Below are positions 29,969-42,102 of a stretch of DNA of 64,000 nt, piece by piece (the first letter of the stretch is position 1; every line of letters begins with the position of its first letter). The DNA is from Bombardia bombarda (taxonomy: Eukaryota; Ascomycota; Sordariomycetes; Sordariales; Lasiosphaeriaceae). A program made the translations under genes and the position numbers. Below the pieces are notes generated by a model. It was not told where the DNA came from. It searched no databases and was given only the letters and a program-made list of their open reading frames with translations. The DNA is taken from assembly GCA_030512295.1 (NCBI GenBank), contig JAULSR010000004.1, forward strand, positions 1,550,001 to 1,614,000, read 5' to 3'.

Positions 29969-31684
29969 TTTGTGTGTCGCTATGTTGCTGTGGGCAATCC
30001 AGCCGATGGAGCAAAGGAATTGATGGTTGAGCTCTGACGAAGGCGTGGAGCACGGGTTGTGTCGCGAGGTGCGTGCTGTGGTGCCGAGTAACGTAGAGGT
30101 GAAGTTCGCGAGTCGCAAGTGGGAATTGGGGGAAGGGGAAGCGCCAAAAATTAGGGACGAGGCTGACCAAGATTTGGAGCTTTTGGCGGCAGCGACGTTT
30201 GGTGACACAACCAATTCGGGTAAAGCCGCACGGGTACTAAAAGTAAAATATCTAATGCTCAATGTGCTTCAAACCTGAATTGTTGCCAGTTTAGTAATGG
30301 AATCGCAAATGTAAAAATGTGAAGTGAGTCCGAGTTGAACAGTGATTCGTCGCGCTGCGCATGCGCAACAGCATAGCACCTAAAAATCGGGCCCAGAAAT
30401 AACCTATCCGAGGACTATAGTGGCCATAAAGTCAAATTTTGGCTTTATGTGGTTAGTATGGAGCAATAAAATCAACCCTGCGCTGTGACGGAAGGAGCTA
30501 TCGTATCGCCAACTTCGCTCCTTCCTATCCATTTTAATGATCTAGGTGACATCGACCGTTTTTAGTCATTGGGATTCCGCTTGCCATCAAGATGACAGCT
30601 ACCTAGTCATTGAGATAAAGGCTGGTCATTACCGTGTTATTGATAGTAAGCCAGAATTTTGATATAATGTCAGTTTGCCCTTAGGATGTTGCAATTGCAG
30701 GAAAGTACTATGTCAACCAAAATATGATGACGGAAGCAGTCGTTCTAGGAAGCTTTGAATGTGTGATAAACTCCAAGTAAACAGCATTGTTGGATTAACG
30801 GGGCACCTCTCAATAAACAAACATGGCAGGGCAATCTGCCTAGATAAACAAAGTTACCGCTGGTCCCGGCTGGATAAACATGCAAACATGCAAGAGATAT
30901 GTGGTGCTTGGGGGTCAGCCTTAAGTAAGAAGTGCTTATTTACCTTCTAGGAGGCCGCCTTCCTCCCGCCCCAGTCGCTTTGCTTTGTTATGGTCGACGA
31001 CTTGGTCCAGTGAGCTCGAATTACTGGATTAAATTCCTGCATAAGTGAAGGCTCTGTGTCAAAGTGAAAGTTCCACAAGCCAGGAAGCTCGTACCATGTA
31101 AGTCGATGCGAGATCCGATATTGTCCACAACATCCATCGAGCCATCGTATTGCACAGCCCGTCACAGAGTTGCGTATCCTCGTGATTGTACACTGTTGGT
31201 AAATTAATCCAAAATCCCAGGCCGTAATCAATCAGTGGACCGCCACCAGATCTCCTCCTCTAAGGTAATCTGATCCCAGCATGACGCCGCCTTGCCGCCC
31301 ATTTCAACCCAGTCCATCCACCCACATCACTAAAAAAAAAATCCCCCCCTTAAACAGCAGTAACCTCATGACACACCCTATCCCCACTTGAAGAGCAATG
31401 ATTAGGCTTGAAAATGGCCCCCGCTTCCCAGCGCCGCGGCCGCAAATCAAATGATTAGAAATGCATACATATACAGGATTGTCATGAGCGCGCCCGAGGT
31501 TGCCAAGTCATAATACATGGAGTGTTTTGGTTTTCTTCTTTTTCGTTCTGTCGCTGCAGCAGGTCACCCTCTGTCTCATCTCATTAAGCTGGTGACTCTC
31601 TGAGACACTCTGGACTGACCGACCAACCGCCGTCCAGAACTAGAAAACACATCTCCGCCAAACTATTGGTTGATTGTTGGTCGT
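29969..31684. other. Intergenic region (1.7 kb)
   Basis: Promoter of PAF1 and 3' flank of RER1. It is AT-richer than its surroundings and contains a 9-bp stem inverted repeat at 30490-30525 and repeated TAGTCATT motifs. No gene was recognised; part could be degraded mobile DNA. Confidence 0.5.
30490..30525. repeat. Inverted repeat, 9-bp stem
   Basis: GGAAGGAGC at 30490-30498 and GCTCCTTCC at 30517-30525, separated by 18 nt. Confidence 0.6.
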
Positions 31685-32499
31685 CTAGTTGCTGTTCTTG
31701 TTGTACCGCGCCTTGCCAAAGGTGAAGGGGACGTAGCGGTACTTGATCATGTGTTGAATTTGCTTGCGCACTATAGTTGTAGTTGTTAGGATTCCACGCT
31801 TTTTTTCTGCTTTGTGCTGGGGGGATGGGGGGACTGGACATACTTGTGAGGACAAACAGCATGACCCAGTACATAACCAGGACGGGCCAGAATACCGGCA
31901 CATTGAATATCTCAAACCAGCTGCAGAAGAACGAGATGGCGACGGCGCGCGTTGCCGAGTGCCAGAACTTGAACTCGGGCAGTCTGCGGATGAAGGGGCG
32001 GAACTCCTCGTCCTGCTTGGTCGGGAGCGAGCCGATGGCGCCGTCCTCCATGTCATTGTCGACCGCATCGTTGGAGGGGTCGAACTTGGGCTGGAGGAAG
32101 GCGAGGAACAGGTTGAGCAGGTAGATGCCGAGAGCGTAGGCGACTGCGGGCGCGCGCAAACCGCCAGTTAGCACGAAAAACGATGCAAGGCACGGGAGCC
32201 GATGATGCGATCTGAAGATGGTGAACTAACCAATGTACCAGCCTTGCGCTACAAAGACGCGGACGAAGAAGAGGAACAGGGCGACACCGGTGCCGACCCA
32301 TCGGTAGAGCACATGGGGCGTGGACTGGTCGAGGAGCGCTTGGTATCTCTGCGAACAAACTTGTATCAGCCAAAATGCCCGTCGGTAGCATGTATCAGGT
32401 GCCGTAGCAGGGTTGATGGCGGCGCACCCTTTGAAGCTTGCCAGTCTCGGCTGTGAATGTGCCAAAGGGCGTGTTGGTCGGCTCCTCGGCGGAGTCCAT
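31685..32499 (-). CDS. RER1: ER retention receptor Rer1
   Basis: Exons 32499-32428, 32348-32231, 32143-31844 and 31770-31685 (minus strand), 191 residues, the normal family length. Rer1 is a four-helix Golgi protein that returns escaped ER membrane proteins in COPI vesicles. Recognised segments are RYQALLDQSTPHVLYRWVGT, GIYLLNLFLAFLQPKFDP, EEFRPFIRRLPEFKFWHS, FNVPVFWPVLVMYWVMLF and the C-terminal QHMIKYRYVPFTFGKARY. All three introns have GT-AG ends and keep the frame. The last exon starts immediately after the hydrophobic helix, at MRKQIQ. Confidence 0.95.
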
Positions 32500-33309
32500 C
32501 TTGATTGCGGCTGCTTCCTTCACTTGCTGTTCCTATTGCTGTTCCTATCGTCTAGCGTTTGGGGAATCGCGGGCGTCGAGGAGGCAGCGGGCGCGTTGGG
32601 CAGTCGTGTGGGATGGAGTGCGATAGCGTCGACTCGATACAATGGTAGTAGCTGGAAGGTAAGGTAGGAGCGACGAGCAGCAGCAGCAGTGCGAAAAGGA
32701 AATCGAAAAGGAAATTTCTGGGTTATTGTTTGAGGCTAGGGGGCAGTTGCGCGTTCTTTGAAGATCTGGCGTTAGCCACGCATTTATTAGGGGGTAAATT
32801 TCGGGTGTGGCGCGCCCCCGGCAAGAGAGCTGAGCCCCCCTGTCTTAAAATATACATACGTACAATACAGCCCTGGTTCGACGTATCCCCTGCTTTGCTC
32901 CAGTCGTGCTCCATAGATGGTCCGAGTGTTTTTGTCATTCCCTGGCTTCAGTTAGCCTTGATTTAGCTTTGGAAGTCATTGGTCGCTTGTTTCATCTAGC
33001 AACGTCAGACCTTGACGTGCACTTGTACCGAGGATAGCCTGTGTGCCGTCCCCCGACACTAACATCATAACTAACATGCCGTACCCGGAACCCAGCAAGG
33101 CAGGTAGCCCTGTAACTGTTAGCTGCAGTGGGGATCGATCTCAAAGCTTCCCGAGCTTCCATTCATTCATCCTCATCTCGGCTCCCCGCCACTTACACAT
33201 TTCATCGTGAATGCAAGTTGAGAGAAGAACATTGCCAGCAGTAAAAAGCCATTTTATAATTGATTTGATAAGTTGTCGTTTCCACCAGTAAAACTGTTCA
33301 TATCCCTCC
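32500..33309. other. Shared promoter region between divergent RER1 and enoyl-CoA hydratase genes
   Basis: About 0.8 kb with no gene seen. Confidence 0.6.
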
Positions 33310-34305
33310 ATGTACCTCACGATGCACGCCACCAAGCTCAGCCCGCTCACAAGGGGCCTCACGAGACGGCCCATTGCGGCCACGTCCCGCTTTCAGCCGG
33401 GCTCGCTGCCCCGACTGGTCCGGGGCTACTCGGCGCCCGCTGCTGGCGGTAGTCGCTACGAGTACATTCAAGTATCAGAGCCACGGCCGGGCGTGGGACA
33501 GGGTAACTATGCCCAAGCACATCCATATACAAAGAGATAAACAACTACAACACCCACTTATACACACCTCTCAGTGACCCTCCACCGCCCCAAGGCCCTC
33601 AACGCCCTCTGCACCCCCCTCATCACCGAGCTCAACGCCGCCCTCTCAGAGCTCAACGCGTCCCCCACCATCGGCGCCATCGTGCTGACCGGCTCGGAGC
33701 GCGCCTTCGCCGCCGGCGCCGACATCAAGGAGATGGCGCCCCTGACCTTCAGCGCCGCCTACACGGGCGCCTTCATCGAGAGCTGGTCCGCCCTCACCAC
33801 CGCCGTCAAGAAGCCCCTCATCGCCGCCGTCTCGGGCCACGCCCTCGGCGGCGGCTGCGAGCTCGCCCTCATGTCCGACATCATCTACTGCACCTCGTCC
33901 GCCAACTTTGGCCAGCCCGAGATCAAGCTCGGCACCATCCCCGGCGCCGGCGGCAGCCAGCGCCTGACCCGCGCCATCGGCAAGAGCAAGGCCATGGAGC
34001 TGATCCTGACCGGCCGTTCCTTCACCGGCGACGAGGCCGAGCGCTGGGGCGTCGCCGCCCGTGCCTTCCCCACCTACGAGGCATTGATGGAGGGCGCGCT
34101 CAAGACGGCCGAGACCATTGCTGCCCACTCAAAGGTTGCCGTCCAGGCCGCCAAGGAGGTGGTCAACAAGAGCCAGGACCTGCCGCTGCGCGACGGCGTC
34201 GAGTACGAGCGCAGGGTCTTCCACAGCTTGTTTGGCAGCCGGGATCAGAAGATTGGCATGCAGGCGTTTGCTGAGAAGAAGAAGGCTGAGTGGAGCCACG
34301 AGTAA
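33310..34305 (+). CDS. Enoyl-CoA hydratase, probably mitochondrial
   Basis: Exons 33310-33502 and 33575-34305, up to 307 residues; a second in-frame ATG at 33322 may be the real start. The N-terminus is rich in Arg/Ser/Thr without acids (RGLTRRPIAATSRF, LPRLVRGYS), as expected for a mitochondrial presequence. The crotonase fold follows: VTLHRPKALNAL, FAAGADIKEM (oxyanion loop), SGHALGGGCELALM and FGQPEIKLGTIPGAGGSQRL, which carries both catalytic Glu positions expected of a hydratase. It hydrates 2-enoyl-CoA in beta-oxidation or branched amino acid breakdown. The C-terminus EWSHE shows no peroxisomal SKL-type signal. Confidence 0.92.
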
Positions 34306-34662
34306 GGGGGCCTGGGTGGGTGAGAGGAATGGAAACATACTCATCTGTAGTGTAATGTCTTGTAAATATGTATGCCCAAAATATGGAATCCACATACATG
34401 TGTGTGTGTGTATTGCAACATAAATCGCTACAGCAGGACTGATAAAAATGTTTCTTTTTGCTCGTGTCCTCTTTCATAATCATGATTACCCACAAAGTCA
34501 GACCCAAGAAGGGAACCATCCTGTCATTCCGCACTCTAGATCCAGCACTCCAAACCCAACATGGTATATGTCAATGCTATTGCGATATTGATAAAACAGA
34601 CGCGCCATCACCACCTCACCCGCCGTACCTACCACCCCCCTTCCCCCTTTCCCCTTTAACAC
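34306..34662. other. Intergenic region between convergent genes
   Basis: 3' ends of both genes. Contains a short TG repeat near 34399-34411. No gene was seen. Confidence 0.6.
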
Positions 34663-35507
34663 CTACCTGCCCAACCTCACATACGGCCCCGGCAACAGCC
34701 CCTGAGCACCCATATAATACCCATGAAACCACTCCCCATTCACATCCCTTATCTCCACAATCTCCGCCCCCTTCGGGAACATCAGCTCATCCTTCACCCC
34801 CTCCCCAGCAGGATACCAGCTCCACCCCGCCGTGCCCCGACCCCCCGTCCCCCCATCAGGCGGGAACCGGTCCGTAAACCGACTCCCCCTGCCCCTATCC
34901 TCACCTCCTCCCTCTCCCCCTTCCTCCGCCTTGATCGCCACATTCAGCGCCACCAACCTCTCCATCTTCTTCCTCCCCTTCTCCCCAATCCCCTCTCCCT
35001 CCTCCCACGAACAGACCTGCATCCCCGCCCTGCCCTCATACCCCTCGAAATGCAACCTCCGCCCCCCGACAAAGTCCTTCACCACCCTCCGCCGCTCCGC
35101 CCCGCTGCGCTCGTCCACCTCGAACTGCACAATCACCATCCGATGCCCCGCCAGACAGCGCCGCCAACCCGCCGCTCCATTCTCCGCCGCGATCGCCCCG
35201 CTCGTCACCAGGTCCGCGTAGCACGGCTGGCAGATATTATAATTACCCGCTCCGGCCCCCACCCCCGGCACCTTCGACGGGCACGAGCAGCAGTGATGCC
35301 GGGGCTCCGACGGCGGGATCGGCTGTCGACAGACCTCACACGGCGGGGTGAACGTCAGCGGCCGGAAGTTGCCTATCGCCGCGGCGTTGGGCTTGGGCAG
35401 TGGCACCACCACACCCCCCGTCGTCGTCCCCGCTGCTGGTGGCGGTGGCAGTATCAGCCGCTGTTGCTGCTGCGCTGACGAACCCCCGGGCGACCGCGGC
35501 GGTGTCG

Positions 35508-35547
<40 letters not shown>

Positions 35548-37762
35548 TTCCGCAGGCGGCTCATACTTCAACGGCAACAGCGCATGCGTGCACATATGCC
35601 CCCTATTCACGCACTCATTGCAAAACCCCCACTCCCCCTCATTACACACATCGCACCGCCAATAACACTCATTCGTCCACGCCGCGCACCTGCAACAAAA
35701 CGTCCCGCTCTGCAGCCGTCCCTGCGGATCTTCCGTCGTCAGCGTGCGCCGCCCCTCGGCGCCCCCCGGCACCGCCTTGGGCGGCAAGTATCTATTCGCC
35801 GTGAGCATGTGCGGCGGCGCGAGCTTGGGCTTACTCTCCGCGGCGCGCCGCTGCTCCCAGCGCTCCCAGGCGGCGTGCCCGAAGCCGAACCAGTGCAGAC
35901 AGCCCTTGCGGCGGCGCCAGCAGTCGAGGCAGATGTTCCAGTCGCCGCCGCGGCAGACGCCGCAGTTGAAGTGCAGCTCGTACTCGATGTGCTCCTTGGC
36001 GCAGGTGTTGCAGCTGATGAAGGGTTCTTTGTAGAGCGGGAGGCGGGCGGCGCGGCTGGGGGAGGATAGGGGGGGCGAGGCGAGGCCGGGGCTGAGCGGG
36101 CCGGAGGTGGCGGAGAAGTCTTCCTCGGGGGCGAGGACGAGCTCGGCGGGGCGGGTGGTGCGTCTCCTGGTGGCTTCTCTTGTTGTTTCGGCGTTGTTGC
36201 TGCTGCTGCTGCTGGGATTTGACGGGGCCTGTTCAGGTTGTGGCTGGGGCTGCGCCTGTGACTGTAGTATGCCTAGTCCCGCCGCTGCGCGCGCACTAAA
36301 CGTGAGATTTCCCCTTTGCTCGGGTGCCTCGGTATGCGCGCCAGCAGTGGAAGACGTGATCATCGTAGGCGAACTGGAGCTTCTGGCGCTGGGGCCCGCG
36401 CCGCCCGTCCTGCTCGCGAGCTGAAGCGCGGCGGCGCTCGGCCTGATATTCAAGTCCGTCTGCGACCGGACCCCGACTCTGATGTCGGGCTGAACCGAGG
36501 GCGTTCCAACCGGCACCGTCGCGCTGCGGCCTCCGCTCCCTGTGCGGCGCCGCCGCGACGGCTCCTGAACCTCAAGGAGGAGCGAGCTCGAAGGAGGGTA
36601 CCTCCCTCGCTCGTCGGTGCTGTTGGCGCTCGGCGCCCTGGAGTGCGCGCTGTGTCTGCTCGCAGGCCGCGACGAAGTCGCCTCGCCCGTGCGCGATCTG
36701 GGCCTCGTTGCCGTCGCCGAGAGCTCGGACCGATGCGAGTGCGAGCTGGCATTGCTCCTTCTCCGGCCGTGCTCCTCGGTCCTCTGGCGATGACGTCTCC
36801 TATACGCATCCGTGATCTTGCGGCTGAGCTCGTCGTTGTTGTCCAGGTCGATATTGTCGGGATCCAGACCCTCGAGCAGGCCCTCCTCCTGGATCTGGCG
36901 CGCAAACTCCTCAATCTCCCGCTCGAGATCCCTCACATCAATCCCTTCCGTGTCCATCAGAGTCCTCAGCGAAGACTGATGCTCCACGCGCCTCCCACCA
37001 CCACCCCTCGCATCCCCCTCCTCCGGCGACCCATGCCTCGACTCACTCCCGCGCCTCCTCCTCGTCCTCCTCTCCTCCGCATGCTGATTCCCCCCGACAC
37101 CACCACTCCTACTCCCCCCCACCACCACCGCCACACCATCCCTACTACCATCCCGACCCCTACTCGGCTCCCTACTCCCCCCGCGCGCCTCCTCGCAGTC
37201 CTTGACGCCGCCGCCCCCTCGGCATCCCTCAGGCTCATCTGCTGCACCTCCGCCAACAGCCTCCGCTCATCCGCGTCCAGCCGGCGCTGCTCGGGGCTGC
37301 GATCGGCAAAGCTCAGTCGCGGCATGACCTTGTCGCCCTTCTTGAACTTGTCGTCCATCTCGTCGCGCTCCGCCTGCGTCTTGCCCTTGTCCGGGTTCAG
37401 CGCGAGGAACATGTCGAGCAGGGTGGTGACGCGGGCGTCGTGCTTGGTGTCCCGCACCGGCTCGCGGCACGACGGGCAGGTGAAGACGGCCACGTCGGGC
37501 GCCGGCGGGATGGGCGCGTTCTCGGCGTGGATCGCCTGGAAGCCGAACCATTCCTTGACGCAGGCGCCGCAGAAGGTGTGCAGGCAGTCGAGCAGCGTGA
37601 GCGGCTGGTAGAGCAGGTCGGCGCAGATCTTTGGAGGTTAGGAGTGATTGCAGGAAAACAAAAAGAAGAGAGAGGGGAAAAAAAAAAAAAAGAACTTACA
37701 GAGCATGTTAGCTCAGCCTCGAGGTTGACGCCCGGTCTGGGGGGCAGGTCTGTAGTAGCCAT
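34663..37762 (-). CDS. RING finger protein with three Cys/His clusters and C-terminal SH3 domain (frame break in middle)
   Basis: Exon 1 is 37762-37700. Exon 2 starts at 37628 and begins the RING: ELTC-SIC, LLDCLHTFCGACVKEW and FTCPSC form a C3HC4 site (~residues 20-78), so this is a likely E3 ubiquitin ligase. After about 145 residues the frame must shift. One extra base in the C run 37214-37218 joins it to the long downstream frame, or alternatively a 47-nt GT-AG intron 37247-37201. The rest is a Ser/Arg-rich linker followed by three zinc-binding-like clusters: CNTC...CGVC...CLDC (36015-35895), CCRC...CDVC...CNEC (35705-35605) and CEVC...CQPC (35345-35217). The last 50 residues form an SH3 domain (DELMFPKGAEIVEI, GLLPGPYVRL). 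Total about 990 residues. Poly-Thr comes from GTC repeats near 35507-35549. Substrates are unknown. Confidence 0.78.
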
Positions 37763-38535
37763 GATGGCAGCCCGACTGTACTAGGTTTTTCTGCCTTTGG
37801 AGGTTGCCGCACCCTGGAGTTGGAGGTGGACGTATTGGATTATTTAATTCTATCGCGCGCCTAGGGTCAAGACATGTGTGAGAAACAGGTGGAAGATGGC
37901 GGTCTCGACGTGCGCTTTCCAGTTCGGCGCCGCCGTTGCTGTTAGTTGTGACCATCGATTTTGTATTGGCACCAGCTGCACTCTGCAGTGCTTGGCTGGC
38001 TTTGGCGGGGCGGCGAGGCCGTCTTAGGCCTCTTACTAGGCGTCCTGGGCGGGGGCGATACGAAGATGCAGCTCCAATCGCTCACGTAAGTTCTCATCGG
38101 TCGGCAAAATCCCGTCGCAGCTCTTATTCGGTCTATACAACTTTCGAGATATAATTTTGCTACGCTAAAATAATGTATGCTGAACGTATATAGAGACTAT
38201 CTATACCCGCGTATTCGTTCATCAGCCACGCCTAGACCTACCTGATATCACCCAAGTGGGGCCTAACCGCTTACAGGTTCTAGTGCCCTAGCCGCAAAGA
38301 CTGTGCCATCACTGTCTAATCAAGACCTACAAAACATTCGTAATAGGTAACGACTTTCCCCTTCAACTCCCAGTGTTTCAATGTATATGCAAAGAACGCC
38401 ACTTATCCACCTCTCGTGATTTGTGCCTCAAACGTAGACCAAAGTCACCAAACCTCGTGCGCCATTGTCCAGACAAAAGAAACATGCATACCACTAAACT
38501 CCAAAAAAGCAGCAAAAAAATTAAAATTAAGACGT
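37763..38535. other. Intergenic region
   Basis: Promoter side of the RING/SH3 gene and 3' flank of ATG15. No gene was seen. Confidence 0.55.
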
Positions 38536-40752
38536 TTACACGTCTTCACGCCCAACACCTGGACCTTGTGCATCCCATTCTTTGCACATTCCAAACCAGT
38601 TCCGATAGAGGCACTGCCCTTGACTCTGTGGTGGCTCTTCGGTGGGAGTTGCCGATGGGACAGGTACCACTGAAGTAGGCACTTTGGGCGGTGAGGTGAT
38701 GGTCGTATGCGCCGCCGATGAGGTCGATGTTGCTGTTTCGTCAGGACCTGGCGTGGTTATATCACTACATCCCCAGAAACGACCAGGTGTCAAGCACGTG
38801 GTACTTGACTGAGTACCGCTCGTTGATGTCCGCGATGGAGTAGTCGTAAGCTTTGATGTTGACGTCACTGTAGTTGATGTTGTTGTTGTGGTCTTATCCT
38901 TGCAGCCAAACCAACCCCTGAGACATCTCAGTCAGCATGCTTACAGCTAGGGAGGGGGGGCATGATGATGCACAGGAGCATCAGCTATTTCTGGTTGTAA
39001 CCAAGTAATACTTACGGAGTAGCACATGTAGTGGTGGAACTGGTAGAAGTCGTGGTAACTTCAGATGTCGTGGTTGCTGTGCCTGTTGTGGTGGTTGTCT
39101 CATCCAAGCAACCCCACCATCCACTTTCATCACAAAGTCAGTTGCCATCTAATAATAATAAACCGCTCAGGATAATTCTTACGGTGTTTTGCACGTCTCA
39201 GTGCGGGTGCGACTCTTGGTAGTGGAGGTGGCCGAGGTAGAAGTGGTCGTAGACTCGGTCCCATTACTCTCGTACATCTTCCAGTTTCCACAGTCTCTGC
39301 ACTCTGGTGTAAACTTGCACTCTGGCACCGTGTCGTACTTCATAATCACGTCGTGAATGACAGAGCGAATTTTGTGCGTCCCAATACCGACTCGCCAGCC
39401 CTTGTCACCCACGGTGTCATATACACACTCCCGCCCAGTATGACAGGCCGACTCCAAGGCGTATCCTCCGAACGAGCATGAGGCTGTCGCTCCGTTGCAG
39501 GTGCCGATGTAAATGGGATCCGCAGTGTGTCCAAAATGATAGGCTCCCGTGAACTCTCTAGTTTGGGGTGCTTCGGGGTCGGCCCCGGGAGGGATGGGCA
39601 GCCCAAGACGCGAAGCTGGAAGCGCCTCAGGAACTGCCTGGAAGGTTACCACCGGGACGCCGTAGGTCAGACCAATAAGTGAGCTAACGGCACCACCGAG
39701 CGAGTGTCCAGCCAGCCACACCTTCGAATTGGGATAGAGCTCTGTAACATTCGCATAAAGCTCACGTCCTGCCTGGTAATATCGGTTCTCATCGCGCAAC
39801 GCATTAGTAACACAAGTGTTGTTGCATGTGTACGTGCCGGTCGCGCAGTCGCAAACTTGATGCCATGTCCAGGGACCTTGCTGGGCGCAGCAGCAGCTGA
39901 AGAACAGGTTGTCGTTCACCTTATCGTTAGTAGTCGTCCCATCCCCATCAAAAACAGCCGGCGAAGTCCCCTTCAAGCCAATAACAATAGTCGAGTTCGT
40001 TTCGTCGGCCCAGACATGGCCACGCAGGCCATCGCTTTCCCATCCAAAGTCGGCGCTCCTGTTAAAGGGTCCACCGACATCCTCCCAATCCGCCTGTCCG
40101 GGGGCCCCCACATAGGCGTTAGCGGCCATCAGCGCTAAGCTCAAGACCGTATCCTTGTCGGTGATGTTGGGCCCGGGAACGTCGTCGACCGTCCAGGCGT
40201 CGGGCGAGAGCACAGCGACATAACCGCGCTGTCTGGAATGGGCGACCATGGGATCGACCATGCTTGGCCTCCGGTCAACAAGGCGCTGTATCCGCATCGG
40301 GTTGCTGCGCGCCTTCAGGGGCGCAATGCGCTGAGCTTCGAACTCATCCTCGGCAGCCAGCCATACATCGGCGTCCGATTGAACCACATCGTGCTTCCGA
40401 TGAAGTGTCGGGTGTCTGTTTGTCCCGTGGTGGTAGATATGTCGAAGCGTCTAGCAAAGTGGCAAACTTGCGATTAGCTTCGTCTCTTCACGCTACCAGG
40501 GCGGAATGGCGATTGCAGCAGCACAATAGAAGGGGCACCTACAAAGGTGTGCTCAGTCGGTCTGGGGGCTTCGGGTACCAGTGGCAGCAATGGTGATGAC
40601 TCGATGGGAATGACGAGCTGCGCGTCTGAGTTGGTGTTTAGTGTCGCGTGGATGGGAGTCGCGGAGAGGGCGAGGAAGGACAGCAGCAGCTGGGCGGTGA
40701 CTCTGCCGGTTGAAGTGCACGTCGCACCTGCCTTCCTCCTCTTGGAGAACAT
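38536..40752 (-). CDS. ATG15: Autophagy-related vacuolar lipase Atg15
   Basis: Exons 40752-40492, 40450-39183, 39123-39016 and 38917-38536 (minus strand), 672 residues. Atg15 enters the vacuole by the multivesicular-body route and breaks down autophagic-body membranes. An N-terminal signal anchor (LLLSFLALSATPIHA) precedes TLRHIYHHGTNRHPTLHRK. The lipase core has IGLKGTSPAVFDG, CCCAQQGPWTWHQVC, WLAGHSLGGAVSSLIGL with the nucleophile Ser, and HFGHTADPIYIGTCNG. The Thr/Ser-rich tail carries repeated Cys-Trp modules of the type PGWWGCLD / PGWFGCKD, each joined by an intron in the same phase. The 41-nt first intron (donor GTGAAG, acceptor GCTAG) is unusually short and should be checked, but it alone connects the signal anchor to TLRHIYHHG in frame. 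Confidence 0.92.
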
Positions 40753-42102
40753 GTTGGGCGTGCTATCGACAGGGCAAAACTGTATGCACGACTGCCAGAA
40801 GCAAATTGATGGAAGGGAGGAGATGGAGGATGTTACGGAATCCAGGCGGCAGTCTGATGTCTAATGCTGGAGGCGCGGAGACTGGCTCAGGTGGTATGGT
40901 CACTGGTCATTGGGCGATCAGACCTTAAGCCGAATGACGACGCACCTAGCAAGGCTGCTTGGCTGCCGATGGCCGGAACGCTGTAAACCGCCTTATCTCT
41001 TATCGCCCCATACACTTTGAGGTGGAAAGTGCGGGAGGTACAGAGTACCTAGGTATTTACATAACGTACCCCACTACCTATAGATGCTGTCGAGACTTTG
41101 CATGCACCGGCAAGAGATTAGAAATAACTTGGTATCGAAATAAAGCTTTGTGGAATCCACTGGATTACGATTTCTTGTATTGGACAGCCTGTGGTATGTA
41201 GTGAAGAACGGTCGGTCACGATACAAATGGTGGGTACTTGGGCTGACTTGGGTAAGTACCCAAGTGCAAACCTGTCCAATCGTGACGATGGGGTAAAAAG
41301 GTCCATGAGTTAGTGACATCAGTGGGAGATCAAATGATACCACAGCGCGCCAGCTAGCACGGTGCCCAGAGGCGACCTTCTACGGGATACCCTCCAGCTC
41401 CACTGCCCGCTATTATTGGGCTCCATCACCCGTGGCAAACCTGGGGAGAGTTGAACCCAGAAGTCACCACCTGCCTTAATTCTACAGGTTTGCTTCACCT
41501 GCAGCATCATAAACGCCCGTTTCATACCCTATGTGCATCCCGGACCTGAGCCCCGATTTTCGAACTGCATTTTCCTCCATTCGCTTCCATCCTTGCCACA
41601 AGCCTGTAACAAAGGCAAACCACATATTGCACCACGCAATCACAACTTGCCCACAACAACTCAAAGTCAAAACCGACGGTTGCACCGGGCCAACCACCCA
41701 GATTTAGATGCTATTGCCTAGCATCTGCACCTTCCCTTGGACTACCTATTCGAGGCTGGCTGATCACAAACCCCGCCATCCGTGGGGCTGAAGCTACCCC
41801 CAAAGTGCGTGACCCATTCCTTTCACCTCTCACTCACCTCCAGCCTGCCTTGGCTTTCCATCATCTTCGACAGCCTTCTCCAGGCCACAGACACCGCAGC
41901 AGTCGCCGTAGTCGCCGTAGTCGCCGTCGTCGTTGGAGTATTTCGCAGGACAACGGTGGTGCTTGCGCTGATTTCACAGCGATTCTACGCTTAATCTGTC
42001 AAACTGGCTGCCCGAGCGCTCCGTCTTGCGGTCGGCCTCGGATTCGGCGCCTTTGCTGCTTACCAGCTAAGTCAGCAGCAGCAGCAGCAAGGCACACGGA
42101 CG
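40753..42102. other. Intergenic region between divergent genes (1.35 kb)
   Basis: Promoters of ATG15 and the RING-H2 gene. A 20-bp inverted repeat ACTTGGGTA-AG-TACCCAAGT lies at 41246-41265. The stretch just before 42103 is pyrimidine-rich and has a short CAG repeat, as in fungal leaders. No gene was recognised. Confidence 0.55.

Noticed and set aside
37201..37247. 47-nt intron as the explanation of the frame change in the RING/SH3 gene
   Set aside because: GT-AG ends exist, but the donor is weak, there is no branch-like site, and adding one base in the adjacent C run gives a smoother protein. Kept as an alternative only.
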